A stretch of DNA of 64,000 nt from Gibbula magus. Taxonomy: Eukaryota; Mollusca; Gastropoda; Trochida; Trochidae. Position 1 is the stretch's first letter. Each line of letters opens with the position of its first letter. The translations under genes were made by a program, and so were the position numbers. The stretch covers positions 75,291,936 through 75,355,935 of the forward strand of contig OW388291.1 in assembly GCA_936450465.1 (NCBI GenBank), in the 5' to 3' direction. Shown in pieces: positions 36,136 through 48,608 of the stretch. The notes below the pieces were generated by a model. The model did no database searches. It was not told where the DNA came from and saw only the letters and a program-made list of their open reading frames with translations.

Positions 36136-38272
36136 ACTGGTAGTAATGGCACGGTAGGCCGGGATGCTTCAGCGAATTTGTTTTTCTAATGATATATAAT
36201 AATAATTTAACTCAAAATTAACTCAAAAGTGAGAGAATTGTTAAATATTTTGTTGAAGAATTACATTTAGAACAAGTCCATTTTATGGATAAGTGAACGC
36301 CAGAAGGGTACTTATTAACGGTGGATTACCAAGCCAAAACCTTGAGAAAATTATAATATTTGAGTAAAATTACTCACAAAAGATAAGAAAATAGTTAGGT
36401 GTTTATAATGAATTTATTTCTTTAACATTTATAATTTAGGACTAATTGACATTATAGACTCAGAGTATTCAGATTCTGTATCGCCTGTCAGAGCATCATA
36501 CCTGTTCTGAAGACGCCTGATATTGGAGACAAATAAAAAATCTCTTGGAATTGGTAGGGAAATGTTGTTTGATCTACAGTTGTATCGGTCACTCTCCTCT
36601 GTAGATATGTTATCAAAAGTGGTTCAATTTGTGGTGAAAGATAGGATTGAAGAGATTCATATGCACATACTGCATGGATAGTGAGTTGCTGACAAATGTG
36701 ATTATTATTTAAGCCATTAGCACAGTTTTCCTGTTCAGTGTTCTAGGTCTAGGTTCTAGATTGTCCGGAAGAAATTATTTATGGTATCTGACTGCAACTG
36801 CTTGTATTATCTTCACCAGGCTAAAAACCCTTTATGGTGGATTTGTCTTAGTGTGTTTCTTCATGTACACAGATTATTTATTATTTCAAGGTATCAGTAT
36901 GGTTGGGAAATGTTTTTCAAGTATGAAATAGTGTTACTTCTTTCCCGAGATCCATCAAAACCGCCAGGGGCACGGCAACTTTGTCTGCAGTAGAGAACTG
37001 TTCTACAGGCAGCAAGGTTTGGGTGCAATGCTACACTGAATTTCAGCGTCGTACCACCCATGGTTCGCTAGTTCCAACCATGTCCCATTAACGTGTTTGT
37101 GTAATAAATGTTCTAATTTGAATCTTGAACCCTGTAGATGCCCAGATGAATGAGAAATATAAAGTTGTCCCAACAACCTGAAATTACCCATATGCAATTG
37201 TAAATATGAAATTGTGATTTGTAACAGTAAAATAGGACAGTCAGTACAGTCGTGCAATACCTGGTGATGGTACTGCAGTGATAATGTCATTCATTGTCCT
37301 TCATCTTTTGGGTAACTTAACGTCACTTTCTATTTTACAGAAAACTACTTTTCTTAAAACTTTAAATGATCTCCTCAATAGAAGATGCAAGCGTCTGTTA
37401 AAACAACCATCCCATCTTGTCTATCAGAGACAACATACCTTATACACGCTTTCAGATTGTGTCAGGACCCGAGGGGAAGTAATGGCGACGATACTGTTGA
37501 CCTTCGACCCAACAGCTTGTTCACAGAAGCAAGACTTCACTGATACGTTCTATCAGACATTTGATCTGCAACCCATTGAGTGATACAAGAGTTTTTATAA
37601 TGCATACATCTCAAAGTGATAACAGTTGGGTTAAATTTGGTCCTTCACGGATGTTTGAGAGGTATTTCTTTTAAACTTCAAATTCCAACCAGAACAGCCT
37701 GGTGGTAAGGTTTGCAACACGGATCGAGGCTCGTGTGTTAATTTCCTCACATCGCCATATCTATCTCGCCTCACGACATATTTAGCTGAGAAATGCACAT
37801 TATAAAGCAAGTTCAAAATAATATTGTTTAACTTTCACATAAGACATATAACTTATCGTATATCTTGTGGATATGCAATTTCTTCATGCTAGTAAGATTA
37901 TCCAAACATACAATATAAATATGTGTACATGTTTAATGCAGGTGGAGAGATCTTATTGTTTTACTTGGTAACCTATCGAATTAGTCTTTTGTTGTATTCA
38001 GTTGAAGCATGTTAAACAACAACATTGTCAACCTAAAACCAGAATCCAGTGAGGCGGTCATGTCATGTTTAGATAATCATTGAATATATTGAATCTGCTT
38101 ATTTGGTCGAAACTGTTAAGACACCTTTTAAGCGATACCAAACATCATTAATTAGTATAGCACGTTATTTAATATGCTTCTCGTTGACACCTAAGTCTGA
38201 TCATATACAGAAGACGAACATTCTTGTTTCTACATGTATATCTTCCTCTGTCTAAGGTCGGATTTAACAGCT
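36136..38272. other. Mostly featureless DNA with one weak exon candidate
   Basis: No repeats recognised. A single possible exon at 37341-37583 is described separately. Other frames here are short and uninformative. Confidence 0.45.
37341..37583 (+). other. Weak candidate terminal exon (80 codons)
   Basis: TTTCTATTTTACAG at 37327-37340 is a good acceptor-like signal. The frame that follows stays open to TGA at 37581-37583 and is less AT-biased than its surroundings, reading for example LNDLLNRRCKRLLKQPSHLV. I recognise no domain, there is no partner exon in view, and frames of this size arise by chance in 64 kb. It is listed only so that transcript data can be checked against it. Confidence 0.12.
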
Positions 38273-38544
38273 TTAAAGGGGCTGTAGCACGTTTTTTGCA
38301 AATTTTAGTTTTTCAAATTTCCAATTTATAATGATAGTTTATGTAATTTATATTTACTTTAGATGGTAAAACATCTCATTACACAATCCAATTATCCGTA
38401 GTGGTAATAATGGTATTGCGTAAAAAGCAAAAATTGCATTGCGGCCATTTTATTGTGAACAGGTGTTTTACTTTTGGTTACATTATTTTTCAAAATCATT
38501 TCATCGACTTATTTCAGAGAAAAAAAATGCTACTGTCCCTTTAA
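38273..38544 (+). mobile_element. TTAA-flanked MITE, copy 1
   Basis: The sequence runs from TTAA (38273-38276) to TTAA (38541-38544), with terminal inverted repeats AGGGGCTGTAGCACGTTTTT and, on the other end read in reverse, AGGGACAGTAGCATTTTTTT. No coding capacity. A longer copy lies on the minus strand at 63111-63430, sharing for instance TTATTACCACTACGGATAAT; this copy lacks about 90 bp present there. The TTAA borders are consistent with a non-autonomous piggyBac-type element (inference). Confidence 0.85.
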
Positions 38545-39759
38545 GAACCACAACCCGTTAGACGCCGTCTGTCCGACACTGGACCAGTGTCATCTTTTAT
38601 CTTGTCACGAATCCTGAGTCTTCCAAATACATGTACTAGACACTTCGTATGTATGTATTTGAATCGATTACATAAGGTCCTCAAGTTAACGGTAGCTTCC
38701 GAGGGAGATGATATTTGTATAATATAGAATTCTTGCAATCGTGAAAACACTCCACCTTTGCTTCCAATTGAGTTTCAAGATCATTTTAATCAAATTATGA
38801 CACAGAATTATATTTTGATGTTAAATATGACAAAATTCCCATCGTTCTTCATGCAACCATTGTATTATACATATCCCTTTAGTTTATCTCATTAAGATAA
38901 ATATTCATCACAAATGTCTGTTTGGCAAATTCAAACTTCAAATTGTGGTCTGTCATGATTTTTCCTCAAAGCTTTTAATATGATGACTAAACATTTTACA
39001 TTTTATCAACCATTTCAATTTCATTTATCTCATTTATTTCATTCAGCTTTAGATACATATATATAAATGATAAAACAATTAAGAACATGGTAGTCTATGT
39101 TCAGAATTGCTTCTAATCACTTTTTCTTATTTAACAAACAATCTTAAATCCAAACCAATAACAATTATTCATTGGCTTGAATGACAAGTGAATGTTCGCG
39201 CCATTGTATTATAATAAACTTCGATTGTAAACCATTATCTAAATAGCCAATTTAGTGTTCTATTTTGGATGGTGTTCTTGGCTCTTGGCATGTTCCAAGT
39301 AAGTTGTTAACCTTTTTTGGATTGCATTGTTAGCATTTCGCTCACTCAATATCAACTGTGGTTGATGTAACAATTTGAACAGTGTACGTCATTTCATTAA
39401 TAATAATGTAGATAAATATATATGTAGAAGACTTATGTTTTTGACATATAAATTCCTATACTATAATATTATGGAAGTATTGCGACATAAGACAGAAAGA
39501 GAGTAGGAGGTTACTATTTTATGAAGTGATCGAATATATTTCTATTTCATGTTTGTTATAAACGGTATATATATGAGCTCGAGGAAATATGGATATAGTT
39601 TTTCATCAATTGATTTGCTGAGATTAATCAATGTCTAAATAATTTGATATAAATCCCATTCAGTTACCACAACTTGGACCCCTAATAAAAAAAATATTAA
39701 AAAATTCATTTAGAAATACATGCCATTTACATAGTGAATAAATGTAACATTGTTAATTG
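38545..39759. other. AT-rich DNA, no gene supported
   Basis: Short frames only. No repeat recognised. Confidence 0.55.
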
Positions 39760-39930
39760 TTGGATCACACTATCTGCAAAAGTATGAATTCTTGTACAAT
39801 ATTAGACTTGCAGGATTCGACCCAAAGCCCTAAACTGTCTGAGATGCCAATGCTGGTGATGGGTGCCTGCTTCTGAGGGTGTTGGTTCGAATCTCGCAAG
39901 AGACTAGTCTCTGTTAATGTAGCTTATTTT
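39760..39930. mobile_element. Palindromic pair of SINE fragments (family 1, copy B)
   Basis: The left half (about 39762-39845) matches SINE copies A and C on the minus strand: GGATCACACTATCTGCAA, then CTTGCAGGATTCGACCCA. The right half (about 39855-39925) carries the same B-box region on the plus strand: GAGGGTGTTGGTTCGAATCT, then CGCAAGAGACTAGTCTC. The two partial copies therefore point in opposite directions across a short centre. Confidence 0.7.
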
Positions 39931-41029
39931 CCCAGCGGCAACAACTAAAACTTAAGTCTGGAATTTGAAGTTATAAAACTCGTCTATCAAGCATAAAAAG
40001 GGCCGGATTTAACTCGAGTGTTATCACTGTGAAATGTATGCTTTATAAAAACGAGTGCATCGCTCAATTGGTTGCAGATCAAGATGTGTGATAACACGTA
40101 TCATTGACATCGGGCTACGGTAAACTAGCTGTTGGGTCAAAGGTCAAGAGCATCTCCGCCATTATTTCCCCACACCGTGACATTATCTACTCAACTACGT
40201 CATATAAACGTTGAAAGCTAAGCACCAGGAGATTTTCCGTATTTCCGTTTTGAGAAAGTTCATGTCCAGAGCTGAAACTCAAGGTATTCAGGCTGCCCCA
40301 TGACAAGATAAGTACAAGATCCATGATAACTGTCATTCGAAACGAAGACAGAAAGAAGATGTACAAGAGCAAAGGTATTCTAACACTTACATGTAAACTC
40401 TAAAAAATGAAAAGGAGCCCTTTTTTCCATTTCTTGCAGTCTCCTTTTCAATATTTAATAAAATGGTGATATTTTCAGAATAAATACTTTTTTCATAGTC
40501 TGAGGGTTAGACGAGAGCAAAGGCTGCTAAAGCAGATATCCCTTCTTTACCCAAAAGTACGCCTAACGTTTATCATCCAGGGTCCCGTAAGAGAAAAACC
40601 TAAGGTTACCTTAAAGGGTGGCACTTGTTTTGTGCAGACCAGTATGTGTATCAAACATAGAGACAGCAAGTCTAAAACAAGACTCATTATTTAAATGTGG
40701 GAAGGGATACCCTTCCCATTCCCTTTCAAAAATGTCCCTCAAACTCAAAGAGTAACTTCATGTCCAACGGTTATTTGCAAACTGTACATTTTCTTGCATT
40801 GAGGCCTTCAATTGAGACCTCTGCTCTATGATGTAAACGTTTCCTATTCTTCTCCCGTCTGTCATGTCTGTATGTAGATGTTCATGTGAAATATTGAGAG
40901 GAACGTTCGTACCCGTGTGCAGATTTTTGCCAGACTAGTATCAAATCAGAGAGGACCATGACCATGATATGGCATCAAGAACGACGAGTCCTTTACAAAT
41001 TACTATTACAATTTTCAATATCAGTATGA
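39931..41029. other. No gene supported
   Basis: Short frames only. No repeat recognised before the LINE fragment. Confidence 0.5.
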
Positions 41030-41271
41030 GTTATTAAGACACTATAAGACGGATTTTAACAGGTAACCAATGGGGGTTCTGAAGGACGGGGTGCTGTGGT
41101 CTGACCTTTTGCGACAGTGTCGATAAGACACTGAGACAGGCCATTGAGTAAAGCATTGCAGTAGTCTAGCTGTGAAGTGGCGAAGGCTTGGACGAGAGTA
41201 CAGGTAGTCTTTCGGAGATGAAAATATGATCTCCTGCAGACGCTATTCACGATCACTTGATCGCTTATCAA
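41030..41271 (-). pseudogene. LINE reverse-transcriptase C-terminal fragment
   Basis: Minus-strand codons from about 41217 read HLRKTTCTLVQAFATSQLDY followed by CNALLNGLSQCLIDTV. This matches the family pattern L-V-x-A-F-V-T-S-R-L-D-Y-C-N-S-L-L-Y-G-L-P seen in CR1/L2/Jockey-type reverse transcriptases. After a frameshift near 41115 a second frame reads QHPVLQNPHWLPVKIRLIVS and then stops; H-W-L-P-V-x-x-R is the next conserved block. The frameshift and truncation at both ends mark a dead fragment. It lies upstream, in protein order, of the part preserved at 35285-35470, so the two could derive from one family inserted twice in opposite orientations. Confidence 0.87.
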
Positions 41272-41397
41272 AGTAACTGTGCATATAGTTCAGAATTCAC
41301 AACAAGTTTATATTGTTACTTGCAGCAACACATATTCAACTACTGAAGAAATATACACCCACGGCCAAGGCTTAAAGATCCCATGTAATGCATTACA

Positions 41398-41625
41398 CCG
41401 ATAATGACATTAGTCCAGTGACGTCACAGGAGTCATCGCTTCAGGGACACCCGCAGATTTTCCTTTTGGTCGCCGTGACTAAATTATGTTTTATTTTTAA
41501 AAAGCCGTATATAAGTAATGTATGGGCCGATTTCAGAAATTTAAAATCAAGCAATTGTCAAATTGACATCCCATTTTAAGGAATCCGAATGTGACCATAT
41601 GTCATTACATCTCTCCTTTAAAACC
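41398..41625 (-). mobile_element. Dispersed about 240-bp element, copy 2 (inverted)
   Basis: The reverse complement of 33757-33997 with moderate divergence. TAATGACAT near the plus-strand left end and ATGTCATTA near the right end form a short terminal inverted match. It lies about 130 bp from the LINE fragment at 41030-41271. Confidence 0.82.
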
Positions 41626-44589
41626 AATAAACATCAGGTTCACCGGTTCCATGATGATGCTGTTCGGAACCGTTTTTTGGACGCTGGTTGGACTATTCAT
41701 ATTTCTGTAACAGTTTCATTTCACGTTTTCACGTTTCATATTTACCATGGCTTCAGATGTGCATTACAATTGCGTGAACTATTTTTATACAAAAACAACA
41801 GTGTATCTTTTGGTAGAGACCGTACATGATGTTTGGCATGTGTGGTATTCTAAACGCCAGACACATATAATGAGAATACCTACACTGATGGGCGTGACTC
41901 CATATACATTGGCCACTTTACTTAAACTTTACATTTACGTTATTGAAATTTAAACGCATATGCTATAAGAACATGCATGTATGTACTGTATATATGTTGT
42001 TCATCCAGACCATATCTTCCATAATTGTTCTAATTCATGCCATAACATATCTCATATAATCTAATGGATATGATGTCGATTCAAAATGGCGCGTTTGTAC
42101 GTCTGCTCCTTCAGCATATCAACTTCCTGTTCTAAATCTCGCATCTCCCGCTCTTATCGCCCTTGGCTCCTTTATTTGTAAATAACTTGTCCAACTTCTG
42201 TATCAGTGGAATAAAGTTCATCGTGTTTCAAGCACAGCCATTTTATAAAGCGCTATTACATAAACAGTGGATGCCAAGCTGTAAATATTAGTAGCTTGGA
42301 GACAGAATCTTGGCCAATATTGAAGCAACAAATGAAAGCAATTATCCATCTAACATTTCAGCTGACACTACCTGCCGCGTCCCTAGCTGCCATCATTAAA
42401 GAGCTGTCTGGGAAACGTAAAGCACCCCGTCTGGAGAACTTCAAAGGGAGGTAAATCATGTTAGTTTTATTGATTGTACCGTCAAAATCAAACATAAGCT
42501 TACTGAGAATATTCTTTGAGAAAACTTCATATTGAGTGAAATCTAAAAATCATTTTGTACTTGTCAATGACAGAAGCAAGTATGATTGTATAAAGCATTT
42601 TATAGATGTCCCAATTTAGTGATCTCAGATCATGGATTTTATTGTTGGAACCATATAGGTTAAGTTTGTCCCTAATGACCCCATTACTTGCTTGATAAAG
42701 TTTGAGTGTCACATACATATTATGAGTATATGCTAGAAATAAAGCAGATTCACACTATGTTTCTTTAACTTATATATTTTGAATATTTATATCCCATTCT
42801 AATTACTATGTCTTATCAACGGTAGACATCTCACCATAAAAATAGGTTATAACATCAAGTTAATTCAGACCATCAGAAATAGAATCCCTGTCCATAAAAG
42901 ATGGGTGATATAATATATGTATAATGTTAGATCATCAACTGTGTCCTTTATTTACAATAGCCAGACAAATCTGCATGGTACAAACTCGACTTCCTGCCAT
43001 TAAGTGTTGCATCAGTAGATTAACAGTCGTTAACCATCCAAATGTTTAACGTCTCTGTTATATGCGCTTATAGTGCTACAAACCAAGTAAATTGAATCTA
43101 ACATTAATACAGCTTTTCGGTGTATAATGTGTACGTATACTGTTGTTAAAGGTACACATGTATTTTCACCAACATGTTAAAGAAATTCATTATCAAATGT
43201 CGAAAAAGACATGTATTTCTCTTGATAATGACACTATTTGTTATTGAAACTGTTTAGCTGTATGTGTTGTTTATCAATGCGGCTGCACATTGGTTCTTTG
43301 TGGTATTTTATTGATTACACGCAGCAATATAAACAGACATTGTTGAACCTAAAAGACATCAATATAATTTCCAGAAAAAATCCCTTTCGCGTGTATGAAC
43401 TCAATATTATCACAAATAAGGCACAAATAGTTCACGCTGTTTCAACATTGTCAATTTATTTACCTGAATATAAAGCTTACCAATTGATCGGTGTCGCTTT
43501 ATTACAGGTATTGCCACCTGTCGCGTTTGAAGATTTGTAAACATCCCGATATATCTCATTAAGACTGCACTACCTGAAGTTAACACCTGTATTAATATAT
43601 GTCCATCACTTACTCAAGGGAATCAAGCATATAAGTAAATATACCTTGTTATGCTTTCAGATTCATTTCATTTAAAAACAAATTCCTTAACTGTTGACTT
43701 GTATAATGCCTGTCTGAAATCTACTATTCAACAATCCATTTGTCGCTCCCATACAGCAGAGAACAATCCCAGAGTTCGTATAATGTTAACATATCTTAAA
43801 AATTATCAGACTTCGTAGATGAAGTCTTGACAAATATATATATTTGTTTAATTTAAGATACATGACATTTCTGAAAAATAAATTTACATATATATGAACA
43901 TTTATTTACACAAATGCGTGTACCTATGTAACAACCGAAAACATTAATACGGGACACCAAAGTACAAAGCAAGAAACACAAAACTACATAGAGAGAACAT
44001 TGGTATTGTTCCAGGTACATATTAAGCTGACTTCAAACATAAACTCGTTTAACCATTACTTAATCCCTAGTTCTATTTGTAAACAAAACTATAAGTATAT
44101 TTCTGCCGTATGCGATACTTTCAAGAATTTTTTTTTTAAAAACTGTCAAGGATATTGTTTATAAAGAAAGGGTTGATGAGATACAGTTTCAAGATAAGAA
44201 GTATGTCCATGACGTGACTCCAGGGATGTGCACTTCCTACACGCGGGAGTTTTCAGTTTATCACAGATTGCGCAGATACCTGCTCTTCAATTTCCAGCCA
44301 TCTCCTTCGTTAATGCGTATCAAGGAACAAATACTGATAGTTTGTGGCCTACATAACGTGAAGCTCGTAATAGGACCCTTCAGACCTTGTACTTTATGTT
44401 CTTTTATCTCGTAAGACTATCTGCAGCATATAGTATAGCTGTCTTTTATCATGCTTCTTGATAAGGAATCAATCTTTAGTGGGACATCCCATTTAGGCTT
44501 CTCGATCGGCATCTCTCTTTAAAGCCTTAATGCTGATAGAAGAAAGATGAAGTCCTTGCGTCGAGCACACCAACATTGGTGTTATTATG
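41626..44589. other. AT-rich DNA, no gene supported
   Basis: The longest frame is 100 codons (43238-43540) with no recognisable motif. A small hairpin GACTTCGTAGATGAAGTC lies near 43810. Nothing else recognised. Confidence 0.5.
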
Positions 44590-45040
44590 ATGTGTTCATA
44601 ATGTGTTCATAATGCGTCATAATATGCATGTGATGTGATCATAATCTGTCCGCGGGGTGTCCGTGATGTGTTCAAGGTGTGTTCATAATGTGTTCATAAT
44701 ATGCATGTGATGTGTTCATGATTTGTCCTTGGGCTGTCCGTGATGTGTTCATGTTTTGTTCGTGATGTGTTCACGACTTTCAATGGCGCGCATGGTGTGT
44801 TCATGGTGACTGTATTCCTTGTTTTTTAAAGACGTGTTCATGGCATGTCCATGACGTGTTCAAGATTTGTCTATGTTCTGTTCATGATTTGTTTATGGTG
44901 TGTTTATGATTTGACTATGGTGTGTTTATGATGTGTCTATGGTGTGTTTATGATTTGTCTAAAGTGTGTTCATGTTTTATCTTTGGTGTGTTCATGGTGT
45001 GGCCGCGATGTGTTCATAATATGTTCATGGTTTATTACTT
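44590..45040. repeat. Degenerate TGTGTTCATGA-type tandem region
   Basis: Imperfect 11-13 bp units (GTGTTCATAATG, GTGTTTATGATT, TGTCTATG) run throughout. GTGTTCATAATGTGTTCAT occurs at 44592 and again at 44679, so an 87-bp segment was duplicated. The later half favours a 22-24 bp dimer GTGTGTTTATGATTTGTCTA. Non-coding. Confidence 0.85.
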
Positions 45041-48000
45041 GTTCCACTATGTCCATATGAAATTACTTTATTCAAATAATTAATTTTGCTCTGAAATGTG
45101 TAATTGAATGAACATTATTGACTAATTACTCTGAAGGTTTTGATTTGAGTGGAAATTGATGTATCGTCGAGGGGTCGGGTTACTGCATGTAATATAATAA
45201 ACTTTAATGAATTGCTTCAAAATATCGAGTCTCCGGAACTTTAAAGGGTTTATAAGCTCAATAAATGTTTGGCGGCGGAGTTATAAGTTATGATTTGTAA
45301 CAGTGTATGTTGATTTCTGTCAGTGATTCTTTGTTATGTTTTAGTTAATTGGTAAATTGGCGATAGTTAACTTTAAATTGTTGATCGTTTTGTGTTAAGG
45401 CACTGCTGTCTCGACTATGTACAAGTATATCACATTCATATTCAGGTTGACTATCTAAAAGTAGACTTTTCATTGTACGTTGTAGATAAAATAATAAAAA
45501 TAGTGATTTTAAATAGTCCTTTACAATAAGTAAAACACAGTGTGTATGTGTATGTGTATGTGTTTGGGTAGAGTGGGTTGTGGTAGGGGTGTGATGTTGT
45601 GTGGGTAGGTTTGGATAGATCGTCGGTGGGTGTGAGTTTGGAGGACGGGTAAGGTACTATCATTTTAAAGTCAGCAGCACGTATGGTATCAAAGAGGAAC
45701 AGCTAGAGTCTGTCCTCTAGACCCTGGAGCAAAATATTCAATTGACGTCCAGCCCAGTCTAGAAACTTGCAGAAAGTCTACATTCCTCAGCTAAGAAATC
45801 AAGGCATCTCTTGTGCTCCATTTTGCTCTATTTGAATTTTTTGTAAAACAATGTATTTGACAAGGAAACCACTTCTTTCTGAAACTAAATGTTAGTCTCA
45901 GCTATAGTGTGACCTGGACAATGTGATGGCATGAAATGATGATATCATAACTGATCCTTTATAAGGTTATGTCTCCTTGCAGATCGTTTGAAATATCATA
46001 GCCTTGTCTATAACATCATTCAACAGTTTTGGATGATAAAATGAATCACGGTCATATCAATGATTAGTCTTTGATTAGTGACATCATTACTAATACGACA
46101 AGCACTAAAAGTCATGCTTACTGAACAAACAATAGACATTGCTTAGTATGTCCTTTAATACCAATTGCACTTAACATTGTAGTATTCATAATGCATTCAT
46201 ATGCGGTGTTCTAGGAATCTCGGATATTTGTAAATCCTTTTCATTGTAACGCCAACGTCTTCTACGCATCTGCTTCTAAATTTATTTATGTTTTGGAACC
46301 GTTGATTGGTTTTCTCAAACTTAACATTTTCCATTATGTTGTTCGTTTGTGTGGATATGCATAAACGACGTATATCATTCACTGAATACAGCCTCTCTTA
46401 ATCATCGCTGTTGTTCTAAACTTTCGACCCGGGGTTTTCGCGAAAATGGTATGAATGAAATAAGTGAACATGTATGTCCAAGGGTCTTGTAATTTAATGG
46501 GCAATTTGAAATAAACGAGCACCTTCTGGAGTGATTATTCCCCTGGAGTTGACAGCGTAATGTGGTTTATTATGTTTTCTCCAGTAGCTGGGTTAATGTA
46601 CAACTTGAAACACTAATTACTTGCAATCTGACCGCGGTATGGACCCGACATTGACGCCTCGTCCGTCTCTATGGGAAGATATTTGGCGGGTAATTAGTAT
46701 TTATGCAGTGTTATCATGTTTGCGGCTTAATTTGGTGTCTTTGCTTTTTATTACAAATAAGTATTTGAATTTAAACAGACAATAGCTCGCCTCGGTTTTA
46801 TGTATTATGTATGTATTATTTATGTATCATTTATGTATTACTGAAGGACATGCGATACCTGGATGTTCGATATCAACACTACATTGTATTTATCTAGTGT
46901 TTCTGTATGTTTGATGATTTATGATTGAAAATGATTATGTAGTTTAGTATCCTTCGAAGTCCGAGTATAAAGAATTCTATAAAGTGTGCAATGACAATGA
47001 ATGTGATAGATGATATGCCTAGTATTCAATCTTGATATATGTTGAACTATACATTATTGCTGCACTATCTGATTTATTCAATTCCTTTAATTGTATAAAC
47101 ACATAGATAGCTTACGAATATTTTCTGAATTTAGATTCAATCACGAATTGAAGATAAGTATAGTAGTTTTTTAATTGGTTTGTCCATATCATAAACATTT
47201 AAGAGAATAACTTATTCAACAATATTATATTTTGATTTCCTTCAAGCGAACATTGTGCCTTTTGTTAACACCCGGCGATCTCGAATACACAACAATCTGA
47301 AAAGAAACCTACTGACACAATTATTACAAAAAAATCCCATTCGTCAATAACTCTCTCATATGTTGTTTGCGACGAAACATTTTCACAGAGTGTAGGTTTC
47401 TCTTTAGTGTGTCTTTAATGATATAATGGCGTGCTAGTGTCCGCTATACCGTCCAGGTTAGACTTTCGTCTTGTGGAGTTTGAACCCGACAGCACAGTCC
47501 AGAGAGATATCACAACCTCCAAGTCAGGTCGCTCTCCCTCCGAGTAGTTCTACGGTAATGGCCCCGTCATCTTTCACGGTGGCATTGTTGTCACCGAAAG
47601 CCAAGCACCAAAGGCTTAGTCACCATACCAAGCAATCGGTTCGAGAGTGTTTCTATGCCTTAGGAGTAGGAATATAAGTATTGTTGCTGTTTTTGGTTAA
47701 ATATATCATGTTTAATTACCTCGGCAATTGAACGAAAAATTTAATTGTTTCAATAAAGCGATGGAAAACGTAATATAATCACAACAATATTCGCTTGACG
47801 GTCTCTTTCTTGTGTCGCTGTACGGAGTTATTTGTGAATCCTAAGAGTTAGAAGTTTGCATTTTGGAACGCGACATCAATCACTGGCTTCACGCGCTTTA
47901 TTGGAGCTTCCTCACCCGAACACCTTCGGTGGCAGCGAGTATATTAGTGACGTCACGGAGCGGTTAGTCGCTGTCTGGAGCTAGGGTGATGCTCTATCCT

Positions 48001-48538
48001 TATAATGCTGAGTGTCAAACAGAGCAGAAACAATCCCATCTTTTATATATACACCCATTGTGTTTCATACTATTTTATTTGGCTTTAATACTTGCCAAAA
48101 AAATATGCTTATCTCATTTCAACTAAATTGACCCAACTTGCAAATTCATCCCAAATTGCCGAACACATCATAGTTACTAATTCCAAATTAAAATCGAGCA
48201 ACATCATTATACATGTGCAGAAACCCAAACTACACGTCCCATTTATAGTAGTAGAATATATATAGTTATGTTACCTATTAAACATTATCAACCCAAATTT
48301 GTCTTTTTGGCAGGGGTAAATAAGTTTGACTAATTGAGGCGCGTCATTCTCGATGCATTGTCCGGTTTTCGATCAGAAATGACTACTATTGCCTTTATAT
48401 CGTCACTGAACGACTATCATCAAAATGGTAATTTTCGGCAACAGTCAGTACTTCTCTATAAAATAACACCATTTATAACATTTGGCATATGTGACCCCGA
48501 ACAACACAATGGGTGCACCTTTGAAGTACATTTTAGTA
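45041..48538. other. AT-rich DNA with minor simple repeats
   Basis: A GTGTAT microsatellite lies at 45540-45562 and a short TATGTATTATT tandem at about 46797-46843. Remaining frames are short. No gene supported. Confidence 0.5.
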
Positions 48539-48608
48539 TAGGAATCGAACACCGGTCCTGCTCCCGAATGGGACACTCTACAAACTGATCTACATACCGG
48601 TTAATGAG
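48539..48608 (-). mobile_element. tRNA-like SINE head, family 2
   Basis: The minus strand reads TAGATCAGTTTGTAGAGTGT (A-box region, near 48592-48573), then CCCATTCGGGAGCAGGACC, then GGTGTTCGATTCC (B box, 48553-48541). The layout and spacing fit a tRNA. A-box substitutions and poor acceptor pairing argue for a SINE head or tRNA pseudogene. Confidence 0.65.

Noticed and set aside
48539..48608. Functional tRNA on the minus strand
   Set aside because: The boxes are recognisable, but I cannot draw a full cloverleaf and the A box is substituted.
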